Source: an uncultured Lachnospiraceae bacterium (GTDB lineage: Bacteria > Bacillota > Clostridia > Lachnospirales > Lachnospiraceae). Taken from it: DNA of 64,000 bases. Numbering within the stretch: the first letter of the stretch is position 1; every line of letters begins with the position of its first letter. The position numbers and the translations under genes are program-made. The notes beneath the pieces are model-generated. The model searched no databases. It saw only the letters and a program-made list of their open reading frames with translations, and was not told the DNA's origin. Of the stretch, positions 33,965-41,873 are shown one piece after another. The stretch covers positions 1 through 64,000 of the forward strand of contig CAMWPB010000005.1 of assembly GCA_947176065.1 (NCBI GenBank). The letters are read 5' to 3'.

Positions 33965-36886
33965 ATGGGTGTGAGAGGGAATCTGGGCAAGAAATCAAAA
34001 TCATGGAGAAGGGCAGTGGCTGTGTGGCTGCTGGCTGCTGTACTGCTGGTATTTTTCCCGGCGCGGGGAGAACCGGGGGCGGTGCAGGGCGCGGGAAAAC
34101 GCACGGTGCGGGTGAGCTTTTTCCCGATGGACGGTTATCACGAGACGCTGCCGGACGGCACCCTGACCGGGATGGACGTGGAATATCTCGACAATCTTTG
34201 TGATTATGTAAACTGGTCTGTGGAATATGTTCCCTGTGAAAGCTGGGACGACGCTTTGCAGATGTTAGCTGACAAAGAAGTGGATCTGGTGGGCAGCGCG
34301 CAGTATTCAAAAGAAAGGGCGCAGATTTACAGTTATGCGAATATCGCCAACGGCTATACCTTCGGCGCAATAGCCGTGAAGGGGAACAGCCCGCTTGCCT
34401 ATGAAGATTTTGGCGCGATGAAGGATATCACCTACGGCGTTGTGGGCACATATGTCAGGAAACAGGAATTTTTAGAGTATCTGAAGGGACACGGCATCGA
34501 GAATCCCCGGATACGGGAGTATGAGAGCACCGCTGTCCTGCAGGGGGCGCTCTCGGTGGGAGAGATCGACGCGCTGGTGCACTCGCTCACGGAGATCCGG
34601 GAAGGGCAGCGGGTGATCGGCCGTTTTGCACCGATGCCCTTTTACTACATTACATATCCCGGAAATGAAGACCTGCTGCGGGAGCTGAATCAGGGTATCG
34701 CGGACGTGAAGATGAACCGGCCGGAGCTTGAGAATGAGCTGATGGTAAAGTACTATGACAGCCGCCTGGACCACACGATTCTGCTAACCGGGGAGGAACT
34801 GGATTATATCCGAAAAGCCGGGGAGCTGAAGGTAGGCTATCTGGACGGGTATTACCCCTTCTCCTACGAGGACGAGGAGGGTGTCTACAGAGGGCTTACA
34901 CCGCAGATGCTGGGTGAGGTGTCCGTGAGTTCGGGACTTACCTTTTCCTATGTCAGGATGCAGGACATGGAGGAGGCAAAGCAGGCGCTTGCCGACGGAA
35001 GAATTGACATGATCGGCTATTGTGGGGAGCGCGCGGGAAATATGAAGCAGTCGGGCTGTGCCCTGACGAAGGTTTATGCCCAGGTACCCCGTGTGCTGAT
35101 TACCAAGAGCGGCGGCAGGACGGAGGAATTTACGACGCTGGCTGTCACGGAGGAGAATATTTCGGAAGAGGGAGGCGTCTCCTTTGGGGGGGATCAGACC
35201 CGGCTCCTGATTTTGGAAGACTCGCGGGAATGCCTGCAGGCGGTGCGTTCGGGCAAGGCAGAGGCGGCGCTTTGCGACGGTTATCTGGCGGAGTATCTGC
35301 TGGGTTCCCAGTTCGGTTTCGGACAGCTTGAGATTCACACGGTTTTGAGCAACGTGCACGGCATCCGCATGGCGGTCCGCAATGATGAAAATTCGCCGCT
35401 TCTGGGTATTTTGAATAAGGAGCTTCTGGAGGTCACCGACAAGACAGTCAACGACTATATGCTGCAGGATAATTTCTATTCCAAGATGAGCGTGGACGGC
35501 TTTATCAGGGATCACAGTATTGTGATTATTCTGGTGCTGCTTGTCGCGGCGGCTCTCGTCATTTTTGTGCTGTACCGCATGCTGGAGAACAGCAGACGGA
35601 TCCAGAAGCTGATGTACAAAGACACGGATTTTAATATCTGGAATATCAATTATCTGAAATACAGGGCGTCCTTAAGGCTGGGGACGGACCCGGATAAAAA
35701 GTTTGCCATTGTCTACACGGATATTTGTCAGTTTAAGAGCTACAATGCGCTTTACGGCTGGAATGCAGGGCAGAAGCTTTTGGAGCTTACCATCAAGATA
35801 ATGTCTGAGGAGGTAGGTGAGAACGAGCTTTATGCCAGAAGCTACGGCAGTCATTTTGTGCTCTTTGTGCAGTATGAGGACATGTCTTCCCTGACGAAGC
35901 GAATGATGGCCATGGCGGACAAAATCTCTGACCACATCTATGAGAAGGCGGGGATCCGCATGACGCAGGCCATGGGTGTCTGTGCGGTTGAAAAAGGGGA
36001 TACGGATGTCCAGCTCGCTCTTTCCTACGCGATTCAGGCGGTAGACCCCTTAAAGGACAGCCACAGCAACGCCATAAGCATTTACGACGACGAGCTGCGC
36101 AAAAAGCTGCGGGAGCAGCATGAGAGGGAAAAGCTGCTGGATTCGGCGGATTTGCAGAACGATTTCGTGGCATACTATCAGGCGAAGGTGGATATCCGCG
36201 ACGAGCGTGTGGTTGGCGCGGAGGCGCTTGTGCGTTTCAAAGACCCCACGGCGGACGGCGCAATCCGCGCGCCCGGTTTCTTTGTGCCTTACTATGAACA
36301 GACAGGCAGGATTACGGAGATCGATTTCTTTGTGATGGAGAGCGTCTGCAAAATGCTGCGCAGACGGCTTGACGAGGGACTGGAGGTGGTTCCCGTTTCC
36401 TGTAATTTCTCCAGGACGCATTTTGTAAAGGACGGGTTCCCGGAGCGGTTTGAATCCCTGATTGAAAAGTATCAGGTGCCCAAGGAGCTGATCGAGGTGG
36501 AGATCACGGAGACGCTTGTGGTGGAGGAAATGCAGCAGCAGAAGGTGAAGGAAAATGTGGAGATCCTGAAGGACAAAGGCGTGCACCTCTCCATTGACGA
36601 TTTTGGTTCCGGCTACTCCTCGCTTGGCGTGTTCGAGCAGATACCGGCGTCGGTCATCAAGCTGGACAGATCCTTCCTGTTAAACAACGAGAACCGTACG
36701 AGACAGGTGCAGATTATGAGAAATATCGTAAATCTGGCGAGGGATCTGGACGCGCAGGTGGTCTGCGAGGGCGTGGAGACGGAAGGAGACACGGAGCTGA
36801 TGATGGAGATCGGCGCTTATGTGGCGCAGGGCTACCGTTACTGCAGGCCCGTGCCGGAGGAAGTGTTTGAGGAAATGATTGTATGA
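33965..36886 (+). CDS. SBP-SBP-GGDEF(degenerate)-EAL membrane signalling protein
   Basis: A 973-residue protein. Signal or anchor (about 15-40), two tandem solute-binding-protein (PBPb-like) modules (about 48-270, RVSFFPMDGYHE; and about 285-520, LKVGYLDGYYPFSYEDEEG), membrane segment (about 535-555), a GGDEF-like domain whose signature is degenerate (YARSYGSHF), then EAL (GAEALVRF, ITETLVVEE, SIDDFGSGYSSL, VVCEGVETE). It is expected to bind an extracellular amino-acid-like ligand and tune c-di-GMP breakdown; the GGDEF half is probably inactive or regulatory. The ATG at 33965 gives a proper signal. A 4-base overlap couples it to the YdcF gene. Confidence 0.87.
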   Translation: MGVRGNLGKKSKSWRRAVAVWLLAAVLLVFFPARGEPGAVQGAGKRTVRVSFFPMDGYHETLPDGTLTGMDVEYLDNLCDYVNWSVEYVPCESWDDALQMLADKEVDLVGSAQYSKERAQIYSYANIANGYTFGAIAVKGNSPLAYEDFGAMKDITYGVVGTYVRKQEFLEYLKGHGIENPRIREYESTAVLQGALSVGEIDALVHSLTEIREGQRVIGRFAPMPFYYITYPGNEDLLRELNQGIADVKMNRPELENELMVKYYDSRLDHTILLTGEELDYIRKAGELKVGYLDGYYPFSYEDEEGVYRGLTPQMLGEVSVSSGLTFSYVRMQDMEEAKQALADGRIDMIGYCGERAGNMKQSGCALTKVYAQVPRVLITKSGGRTEEFTTLAVTEENISEEGGVSFGGDQTRLLILEDSRECLQAVRSGKAEAALCDGYLAEYLLGSQFGFGQLEIHTVLSNVHGIRMAVRNDENSPLLGILNKELLEVTDKTVNDYMLQDNFYSKMSVDGFIRDHSIVIILVLLVAAALVIFVLYRMLENSRRIQKLMYKDTDFNIWNINYLKYRASLRLGTDPDKKFAIVYTDICQFKSYNALYGWNAGQKLLELTIKIMSEEVGENELYARSYGSHFVLFVQYEDMSSLTKRMMAMADKISDHIYEKAGIRMTQAMGVCAVEKGDTDVQLALSYAIQAVDPLKDSHSNAISIYDDELRKKLREQHEREKLLDSADLQNDFVAYYQAKVDIRDERVVGAEALVRFKDPTADGAIRAPGFFVPYYEQTGRITEIDFFVMESVCKMLRRRLDEGLEVVPVSCNFSRTHFVKDGFPERFESLIEKYQVPKELIEVEITETLVVEEMQQQKVKENVEILKDKGVHLSIDDFGSGYSSLGVFEQIPASVIKLDRSFLLNNENRTRQVQIMRNIVNLARDLDAQVVCEGVETEGDTELMMEIGAYVAQGYRYCRPVPEEVFEEMIV

Positions 36887-37638
36887 GGAAAAAAGTAATG
36901 ACCGTTCTGTGTATTTTGGCGGCGTTTTTGTGCTTTTTATATTGTTTTATCGTTTTTCGGATCAGGTCTGGGAGCCATTTTTATCTGATCTGGGCGCTTG
37001 GCGGGTTGTTTTTTATCGGTCTGGCGCTGATGGTTCGGTTTGACTTATGGAGTCAATTTCCGCCGGTTCTGAGACGTGCAGTCTGCGGCGTTCTGATTGC
37101 CGGCATACTGGCTTTTGTGGTGGCGGAGGGCTGTATCTTCGCCCACTACAGGGACAAGGGCAGGCCGGGGCTGGATTACATCATCGTGCTGGGAGCGCAG
37201 ATGAAGCCCGGCGGCCCCAGTGTGGTGCTCCGGTTCCGGCTGGACGCGGCGTACGATTACCTGATCGCCAATGAGGATACGCTCTGTGTGGTATCCGGCG
37301 GACAGGGGGCAAACGAGCCCTGCAGCGAGGCGGAGGGAATGTATACGTATTTGGTGGAGAAGGGCATTGCGCCGGAGAGAATCCTTATGGAAGACAAGTC
37401 CACGGACACTGCCGAGAATATTGCTTTCAGTGCGGAACTGATCGGCGGCACGGACAAGGATGTGGGGATTGTCACCAACAATTTTCATGTGTTCCGGGGC
37501 GTGATGCTTGCCAGACATGCAGGGTTTGAGGATGCCTGCGGAATTTCGGCCAGATCCAATGTCTATTTCCAGCCCAACAATCTGGTGCGGGAGTTTTTCG
37601 GGATTATGAAGGATCTGGTGTGCGGAAATTTAATCTAA
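36883..37638 (+). CDS. YdcF/ElyC-type DUF218 membrane protein
   Basis: A 251-residue protein with three N-terminal membrane segments (about 5-25, 32-50, 66-88) and a DUF218 domain: IIVLGAQMKPGGPSVVLRFRLDAA, VVSGGQGANEPCSEAEGM, LMEDKSTDTAENIAFS, VGIVTNNFHVFRG. Family members such as SanA and ElyC act in envelope homeostasis, but the activity is unclear. It overlaps the upstream EAL gene by 4 bases. The 3' end runs directly into the 224-bp palindromic element. Confidence 0.86.
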   Translation: MRKKVMTVLCILAAFLCFLYCFIVFRIRSGSHFYLIWALGGLFFIGLALMVRFDLWSQFPPVLRRAVCGVLIAGILAFVVAEGCIFAHYRDKGRPGLDYIIVLGAQMKPGGPSVVLRFRLDAAYDYLIANEDTLCVVSGGQGANEPCSEAEGMYTYLVEKGIAPERILMEDKSTDTAENIAFSAELIGGTDKDVGIVTNNFHVFRGVMLARHAGFEDACGISARSNVYFQPNNLVREFFGIMKDLVCGNLI

Positions 37639-37650
37639 CAAATGGGGAGA

Positions 37651-37874
37651 AGATTGCAGAACTTGCTCACATGCATTCGGCTTCGAAAAATGGATTTTCT
37701 AAATATTCCGGAATGACTGTGACAAGTGGACGCAACCGCCCTCTACTCGCCATCCGGGCTCGTGTCGGGCTTTTCGGGACATCCATGTCTCGAAATTGCT
37801 GGGTATTGGGTGGAATATTAAGAAAATCTCGTTTTTCTACGCAAGAATGGCTTAGTGAGCAAGTTCTGCAATCT
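37651..37874. repeat. 224-bp MITE-like palindromic element with perfect 20-bp ends
   Basis: AGATTGCAGAACTTGCTCAC (37651-37670) is the exact complement of the bases at 37855-37874. The inner arms continue as an imperfect inverted repeat: CATTC, GAAAAA, ATTTTCT and AATATTCC on the left face GGAATATT, AGAAAAT, TTTTTC and GAATGG on the right. A hairpin TTTTCGGGACAT-CC-ATGTCTCGAAA lies near the middle. Short frames cross it on both strands but look like by-products. The rest of the 367-base gap before the TPR gene holds nothing else obvious. Probably a non-autonomous mobile element or structured RNA repeat. Confidence 0.8.
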
Positions 37875-38005
37875 GCCGCATCAGTTTGCAATTAAAAGAT
37901 TTCACGCACACGGATTCTGTGGTGTAAAGAACTTGACTTGCGGTAGACAGAACGGTTAGAATAGAACAAGTACAGAAGAAAGATTTGCGTGACAGACGGA
38001 GACAG

Positions 38006-39070
38006 ATGGTGAGGATACAGAGGAGAAAAGGCAGGAGAATAGCGGGATTTGCGGCGGTTTTGCTGTGCGTTTTTCTGGCGGGCTGCGGTGCGGAGGCTTC
38101 TCCCAGCTATACGAAGCAGGGGATGGAGGCCGTGGAGTCGCTTGACTATGAGAAGGCGCTCACCCTTTTCCAGACTGCGGAGGAAAACGGGGAAGACGAA
38201 CGGCTGCTTTACCGGGGGATGGGTCTTGCCTATCTGGGGAAGACGGATTACGAGGCGGCCATAACCTATCTGGAGGCAGCGCTGCGGCTTGGCAGCGGCA
38301 GGGTGGAGAATCTGGATTTTGACATCAATTATTATCTTGCCACGGCATATTATAAGAATGGACGGATGCAGGATGCGGTGCGCGTCTATGACGCGATTCT
38401 GGGATTGAGGCCGGAGGAGACGAACGCTTATTACCTGAGAGGGTGCGTGAAACTTTCGGAAGGGGATTTTGAGGCGGCGCAGGCGGATTTTGATACGGCG
38501 ATCAGTCAGGACCCGAAAAATTATGACCGCATGATCCGTATTTATATGGTGCTGGAAGAGTATGGCTATAAAGAGGCGGGGCAGATTTATCTGCAAAACG
38601 CCATGAAGGAAAATGAGAAGTCCATTTCCGACTATGATATGGGGCGCATCTGCTATTATATGGGAGATTATGAGAATGCAAGGAGTTTTCTGGAGCGGCT
38701 TAAGACCGCTACGGATTACGGCGCGGCGCTCTATCTTGGCAGAACCTATGAGGCGCTTGGGGACTACAATTACGCGGCAAGCATTTATGCGGGCTATACG
38801 GAGTACGACCAGACGAAAGCGGAGATTTATAACCAGCTCGGGCTTTGCCGTATGCAGCTAGGGGAATACCAGACGGCCCTTGACGCGTTCCAGACGGCGA
38901 TGAACATTGAGGGGAATGACATGATGCAGACCCTGAAATTCAATGAGATCGTTACTTATGAGTATATGGGCGAGTACAAGACGGCGGCGGCCCTGATGAA
39001 CAGTTATCTGCGCAGCTACCCGGACGATGCGGTGGCAAAGCGGGAGTACGAGTTCTTACAGACAAGATAA
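38006..39070 (+). CDS. tetratricopeptide-repeat lipoprotein
   Basis: A 354-residue protein with a basic start and lipobox FLAGC at about residues 24-28. Seven or more TPR units follow (YEKALTLFQTAEENGED, YEAAITYLEAALRLGSG, MQDAVRVYDAILGLRPEET, FEAAQADFDTAISQDPKN and others). It is expected on the outer face of the membrane as a scaffold. An in-frame TTG seven codons upstream is possible, but the ATG gives the better lipoprotein signal. The site before it is weak (CGGAGACAG). The partner is unknown. Confidence 0.82.
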   Translation: MVRIQRRKGRRIAGFAAVLLCVFLAGCGAEASPSYTKQGMEAVESLDYEKALTLFQTAEENGEDERLLYRGMGLAYLGKTDYEAAITYLEAALRLGSGRVENLDFDINYYLATAYYKNGRMQDAVRVYDAILGLRPEETNAYYLRGCVKLSEGDFEAAQADFDTAISQDPKNYDRMIRIYMVLEEYGYKEAGQIYLQNAMKENEKSISDYDMGRICYYMGDYENARSFLERLKTATDYGAALYLGRTYEALGDYNYAASIYAGYTEYDQTKAEIYNQLGLCRMQLGEYQTALDAFQTAMNIEGNDMMQTLKFNEIVTYEYMGEYKTAAALMNSYLRSYPDDAVAKREYEFLQTR

Positions 39071-39128
39071 TGGGCGCAAAAGAAAAAACAAGCGAACAAA
39101 TATAGAATCAGGAAGGGAGAGTCATATT

Positions 39129-39533
39129 ATGAAGAATACTTATGTGCGCGTGAAAGGCATTATCAAAAAGGGAGATACTTATCTTCTCTTAAAGAGATGG
39201 GTGGACGACCGTATTCCCGATCCCTTTGTCTGGGAGTTTATCGATGCGGAGGTGCCCCACGGAGAGGCGCCCGATGAGACGATGCTAAATGCGATCACGG
39301 AGCTTTTGTCCATAAGCGGCAGGATTGATAAGGTTGAGTATACATGGTCCCAGCTTCTCGGCGAGACCCACTGTGTGGGCATCGCATACATCTGCTCCAT
39401 CCCGGAGGAAGAGGAACCCAATATTGTCCTGTCTGAGGATTACGGGAGCTACGAGTGGGTGAAGAGAAAAGATTTTTCGAAGTACATTGAGAACCAGTAT
39501 GTGCTGAAGGATTTGGAGGGTAAAGCGCTGTGA
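39129..39533 (+). CDS. degenerate Nudix-domain protein
   Basis: A 134-residue protein with the Nudix strand order (YVRVKGIIKKGDTYLLLKRW; VGIAYICSIP; YEWVKRKDF) and a box that reads HGEAPDETMLNAITELLSISG. The conserved REUXEEXG has become TELLSISG, so two catalytic glutamates are missing. It is probably not a pyrophosphatase, perhaps a binding or regulatory relic. GGAAGGGAG lies 9 bases before the ATG. It overlaps pyrF by 4 bases, hinting at a role linked to nucleotides. Confidence 0.72.
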   Translation: MKNTYVRVKGIIKKGDTYLLLKRWVDDRIPDPFVWEFIDAEVPHGEAPDETMLNAITELLSISGRIDKVEYTWSQLLGETHCVGIAYICSIPEEEEPNIVLSEDYGSYEWVKRKDFSKYIENQYVLKDLEGKAL

Positions 39534-40480
39534 TTAACGTACTGACAGAGAAGATTAAGAAACTGGAGGCGCCTATCGTGGTGGGACTTGATCCTACCAT
39601 GAAGTTTGTGCCGGAGCATATCAAAAAGCAGGCGTTTGCCGAGTACGGGGAAACCATGAAAGGTGCGGCGGAAGCGGTCTGGCTTTTTAATAAGGGGATT
39701 GTGGATGCGGTCTGCGACCTCGTTCCGGCGGTAAAGCCGCAGATCGCCATGTATGAGCAGTTCGGCGTGGAAGGGATGTACGCATTTCAGAAAACGGTGG
39801 CCTACTGTAAGGAGAAGGGGCTTGTGGTGATCGGTGACATCAAGCGCGGCGATATCGGTTCCACCTCCGACGCTTACGCTGTGGGTCATCTGGGACAGGT
39901 GCAGGTGGGGGATACCGTGTGCCGTGGTTTTGATGAGGATTTCGCCACGGTTAACCCGTATCTCGGTTCCGACGGCGTGAAGCCTTTTATCGAGGTGTGT
40001 AAGAAGGAGAAGAAGGGCCTCTTTATTCTCGTAAAGACCTCCAATCCAAGCAGCGGCGAGTTTCAGGATCGTCTGGTACTGCCAGAGGGATGCACGGACG
40101 CGGCGAAGGCAAGACCGCTCTATGAAGTCGTCGGTGAGAAGGTGGCCGAGTGGGCTGCGGATCACATGGGCGAAGCATACAGCTACATCGGCGCGGTGGT
40201 GGGCGCCACTTATCCCGAAATGGGTAAGGTTTTGCGCCGTATCATGCCTAAGTCTTATATTCTGGTGCCCGGTTACGGTGCGCAGGGCGGGAAGGGCAAG
40301 GATCTGAAGCACTTTTTCAACGAGGATGGTCTGGGCGCCATCATCAATTCTTCCAGAGGCATCATTGCGGCATACCAGCAGGAGGCTTACGCGAAATACG
40401 GGGCGGAGAACTATGCGGACGCGTCGAGGGCGGCGGTGCTTGATATGAAGGAGGATATTAAAGAGGGTATATTCTCTTAG
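39530..40480 (+). CDS. pyrF: orotidine-5'-phosphate decarboxylase, type 2
   Basis: A 316-residue enzyme of the long type 2 class. The catalytic cluster is VIGDIKRGDIGSTSDAYA (Lys and Asp). The N-terminal VVGLDPTMKFVP and the C-terminal VPGYGAQGGKGKDL are family features. It makes UMP from OMP. The start is GTG with GGAGGG 9 bases upstream; the GTG overlaps the previous gene's stop. No other pyr genes are adjacent. The next gene, spoVAD, follows after a 76-base gap filled by a promoter-hairpin. Confidence 0.94.
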   Translation: MINVLTEKIKKLEAPIVVGLDPTMKFVPEHIKKQAFAEYGETMKGAAEAVWLFNKGIVDAVCDLVPAVKPQIAMYEQFGVEGMYAFQKTVAYCKEKGLVVIGDIKRGDIGSTSDAYAVGHLGQVQVGDTVCRGFDEDFATVNPYLGSDGVKPFIEVCKKEKKGLFILVKTSNPSSGEFQDRLVLPEGCTDAAKARPLYEVVGEKVAEWAADHMGEAYSYIGAVVGATYPEMGKVLRRIMPKSYILVPGYGAQGGKGKDLKHFFNEDGLGAIINSSRGIIAAYQQEAYAKYGAENYADASRAAVLDMKEDIKEGIFS

Positions 40481-40492
40481 ATTTTTCTGTTT

Positions 40493-40553
40493 GTATATTT
40501 TGTAAAAGAAAGAGGCATACTATCCTTAATCATGTAAGAAAGGATAGTATGCC
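40493..40553 (+). promoter_or_regulatory. SigG-like promoter overlapped by a hairpin that covers the spoVAD ribosome site
   Basis: GTATA (40493-40497), 18-base spacer and CATACTA (40516-40522) match the SigG pattern GHATR-N18-CATWMTA. The 14-bp stem GGCATACTATCCTT (40514-40527)/AAGGATAGTATGCC (40540-40553) contains the -10 in its left arm and the AAAGGA ribosome site (40539-40544) at its right arm. Transcripts from this promoter would start inside the loop region and lack the left arm. Read-through from pyrF would carry the full hairpin, and it could also work as a weak terminator. Confidence 0.6.
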
Positions 40554-40556
40554 TTT

Positions 40557-41573
40557 ATGTTAGGAAAGCAGAGCATTCAGTTTGAAAAGAAACCGTACAT
40601 TATAAGCAGCGCTTCCATCGTGGGCAGTAAGGAAGCAGAGGGCCCTATGGGGGAGCTTTTTGATAAGGTCGGCTATGACGACAGCTTCGGCGCGGAAAAC
40701 TGGGAGGAGGCGGAGAGCCGTCTGCAGAAGGAGGCGCTGGAGATCGCGCTCTCCAAGGCGGGACTTACCAAACAGGATATGCAGATGGTGTTTGCGGGGG
40801 ATCTGCTGGGGCAGTCTATCGCCAGCAGCTTCGGATTGGCCGGATATCAGCTTCCCCATGTAGGGCTTTACGGCGCCTGTTCTACCTGCGGCCTGTCCTT
40901 AACTATGGGCAGCGCGGTGGTTTCGGCCGGGTTTGCCGAGAAGGTGGCTTGCATCACGTCCAGTCACTTCGCCAGCGCGGAGAAAGAGTTCCGATTTCCA
41001 CTCTCATACGGAAACCAGCGGCCAAAGTCGGCAACATGGACGGTGACGGGCAGCGGCGCGTTCCTTGTTTCATCGAAGCCGGGAAAACAGGCGCGGGCTG
41101 TGATAGAGGGCGTAACGGTCGGTAAGATTGTGGATTACGGGGTGAAGGATTCCATGAATATGGGCGCGTGCATGGCTCCTGCAGCCGCTGACACAGTCGT
41201 GCAGCATCTGGCGGATTTCGGCAGGGAACCGAAGGATTATGACAGGATCATAACCGGTGACCTCGGAATGGTAGGGCAGAAACTTTTGTTTGATCTGCTT
41301 GCCAAGAAGCATATCGACATCACCAGACAGCACATGGACTGCGGCATCGAGATCTATGACAGCGAGAAGCAGCACACGGACGCGGGCGGCTCGGGCTGCG
41401 GGTGCAGCGCGGTGGTGCTGTCGGCATATATTCTGAAAAAGATAGAGGAAGGCATTTGGAAGAGAGTGCTTTTTCTGCCCACGGGGGCGCTCTTAAGCAA
41501 AACCAGTTTCAATGAAGGGCAGTCGATCCCGGGCATTGCGCATGGGGTGGTGCTGGAGCATTATCAGGGATAA
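40557..41573 (+). CDS. spoVAD: stage V sporulation protein AD
   Basis: A 338-residue soluble protein with a thiolase-like fold typical of SpoVAD (IISSASIVGSKEAEGPMG, GLYGACSTCGLSLTMGSA, SSHFASAEKEFRFPL, GSGCGCSAVVLSAY). SpoVAD binds dipicolinic acid and is needed for its uptake. It is out of its usual operon: spoVAC is 35 kb upstream and spoVAE 6 kb downstream, so it needs its own promoter, which the upstream element provides. The ATG at 40557 lies 3 bases after the hairpin. Confidence 0.93.
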   Translation: MLGKQSIQFEKKPYIISSASIVGSKEAEGPMGELFDKVGYDDSFGAENWEEAESRLQKEALEIALSKAGLTKQDMQMVFAGDLLGQSIASSFGLAGYQLPHVGLYGACSTCGLSLTMGSAVVSAGFAEKVACITSSHFASAEKEFRFPLSYGNQRPKSATWTVTGSGAFLVSSKPGKQARAVIEGVTVGKIVDYGVKDSMNMGACMAPAAADTVVQHLADFGREPKDYDRIITGDLGMVGQKLLFDLLAKKHIDITRQHMDCGIEIYDSEKQHTDAGGSGCGCSAVVLSAYILKKIEEGIWKRVLFLPTGALLSKTSFNEGQSIPGIAHGVVLEHYQG

Positions 41574-41591
41574 GGTCAGACAGGGAATCGG

Positions 41592-41619
41592 AAGGCCGGG
41601 CGGTGAGCCCGGCCTTTGT
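41592..41619 (+). terminator. terminator of spoVAD
   Basis: AAGGCCGGGC (41592-41601) pairs with GCCCGGCCTT (41607-41616), followed by TTGTGTGTG. The stem is strong and GC-rich, with a 5-base loop. It begins 18 bases after the spoVAD stop. Confidence 0.8.
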
Positions 41620-41664
41620 GTGTGTCGATAAAATGTTGAAAAATATCTGCTCTCGTCTCTAAAG

Positions 41665-41714
41665 TTATGTAAACTATGCCTGCAAAGACAAAATATTCCA
41701 AAAGTTATGTAAAC
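41665..41714 (+). repeat. two TTATGTAAAC motifs upstream of the surface-protein gene
   Basis: Exact copies at 41665-41674 and 41705-41714, both as AAAGTTATGTAAAC, 40 bases apart. They lie in the 300-base gap between spoVAD and the surface-protein gene, 70-120 bases upstream of its likely promoter. Confidence 0.7.
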
Positions 41715-41763
41715 CCCACATACAAAATATACCCCAAAAAGTGCAATCTGTACCATTTCAATG

Positions 41764-41789
41764 GAAAAATAGTATTTTTCATGTATAAT
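41764..41789 (+). promoter_or_regulatory. likely promoter and palindromic operator of the surface-protein gene
   Basis: A good -10, TATAAT (41784-41789), follows the palindrome GAAAAATA-G-TATTTTTC (41764-41780). The palindrome occupies the spacer, where a repressor could block RNA polymerase. The -35 is weak (ATGGAA at 41761-41766, 17-base spacing). Confidence 0.45.
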
Positions 41790-41873
41790 GTGATAACTAC
41801 TTATGTCAAATTTCTACAAAAAAAACACTATTTTGCCGTGGTGAGAGCGGCTTACGGGAGGAGAAGAAATAAG

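Noticed and set aside
37620..37895. overlapping short frames on both strands (91 and 74 residues)
   Set aside because: They lie almost wholly inside the palindromic element, lack ribosome sites and look like by-products of it.
41676..41873. N-terminal extension of the surface protein
   Set aside because: It crosses the promoter and operator region and precedes a clear signal peptide with a strong ribosome site at 41874.
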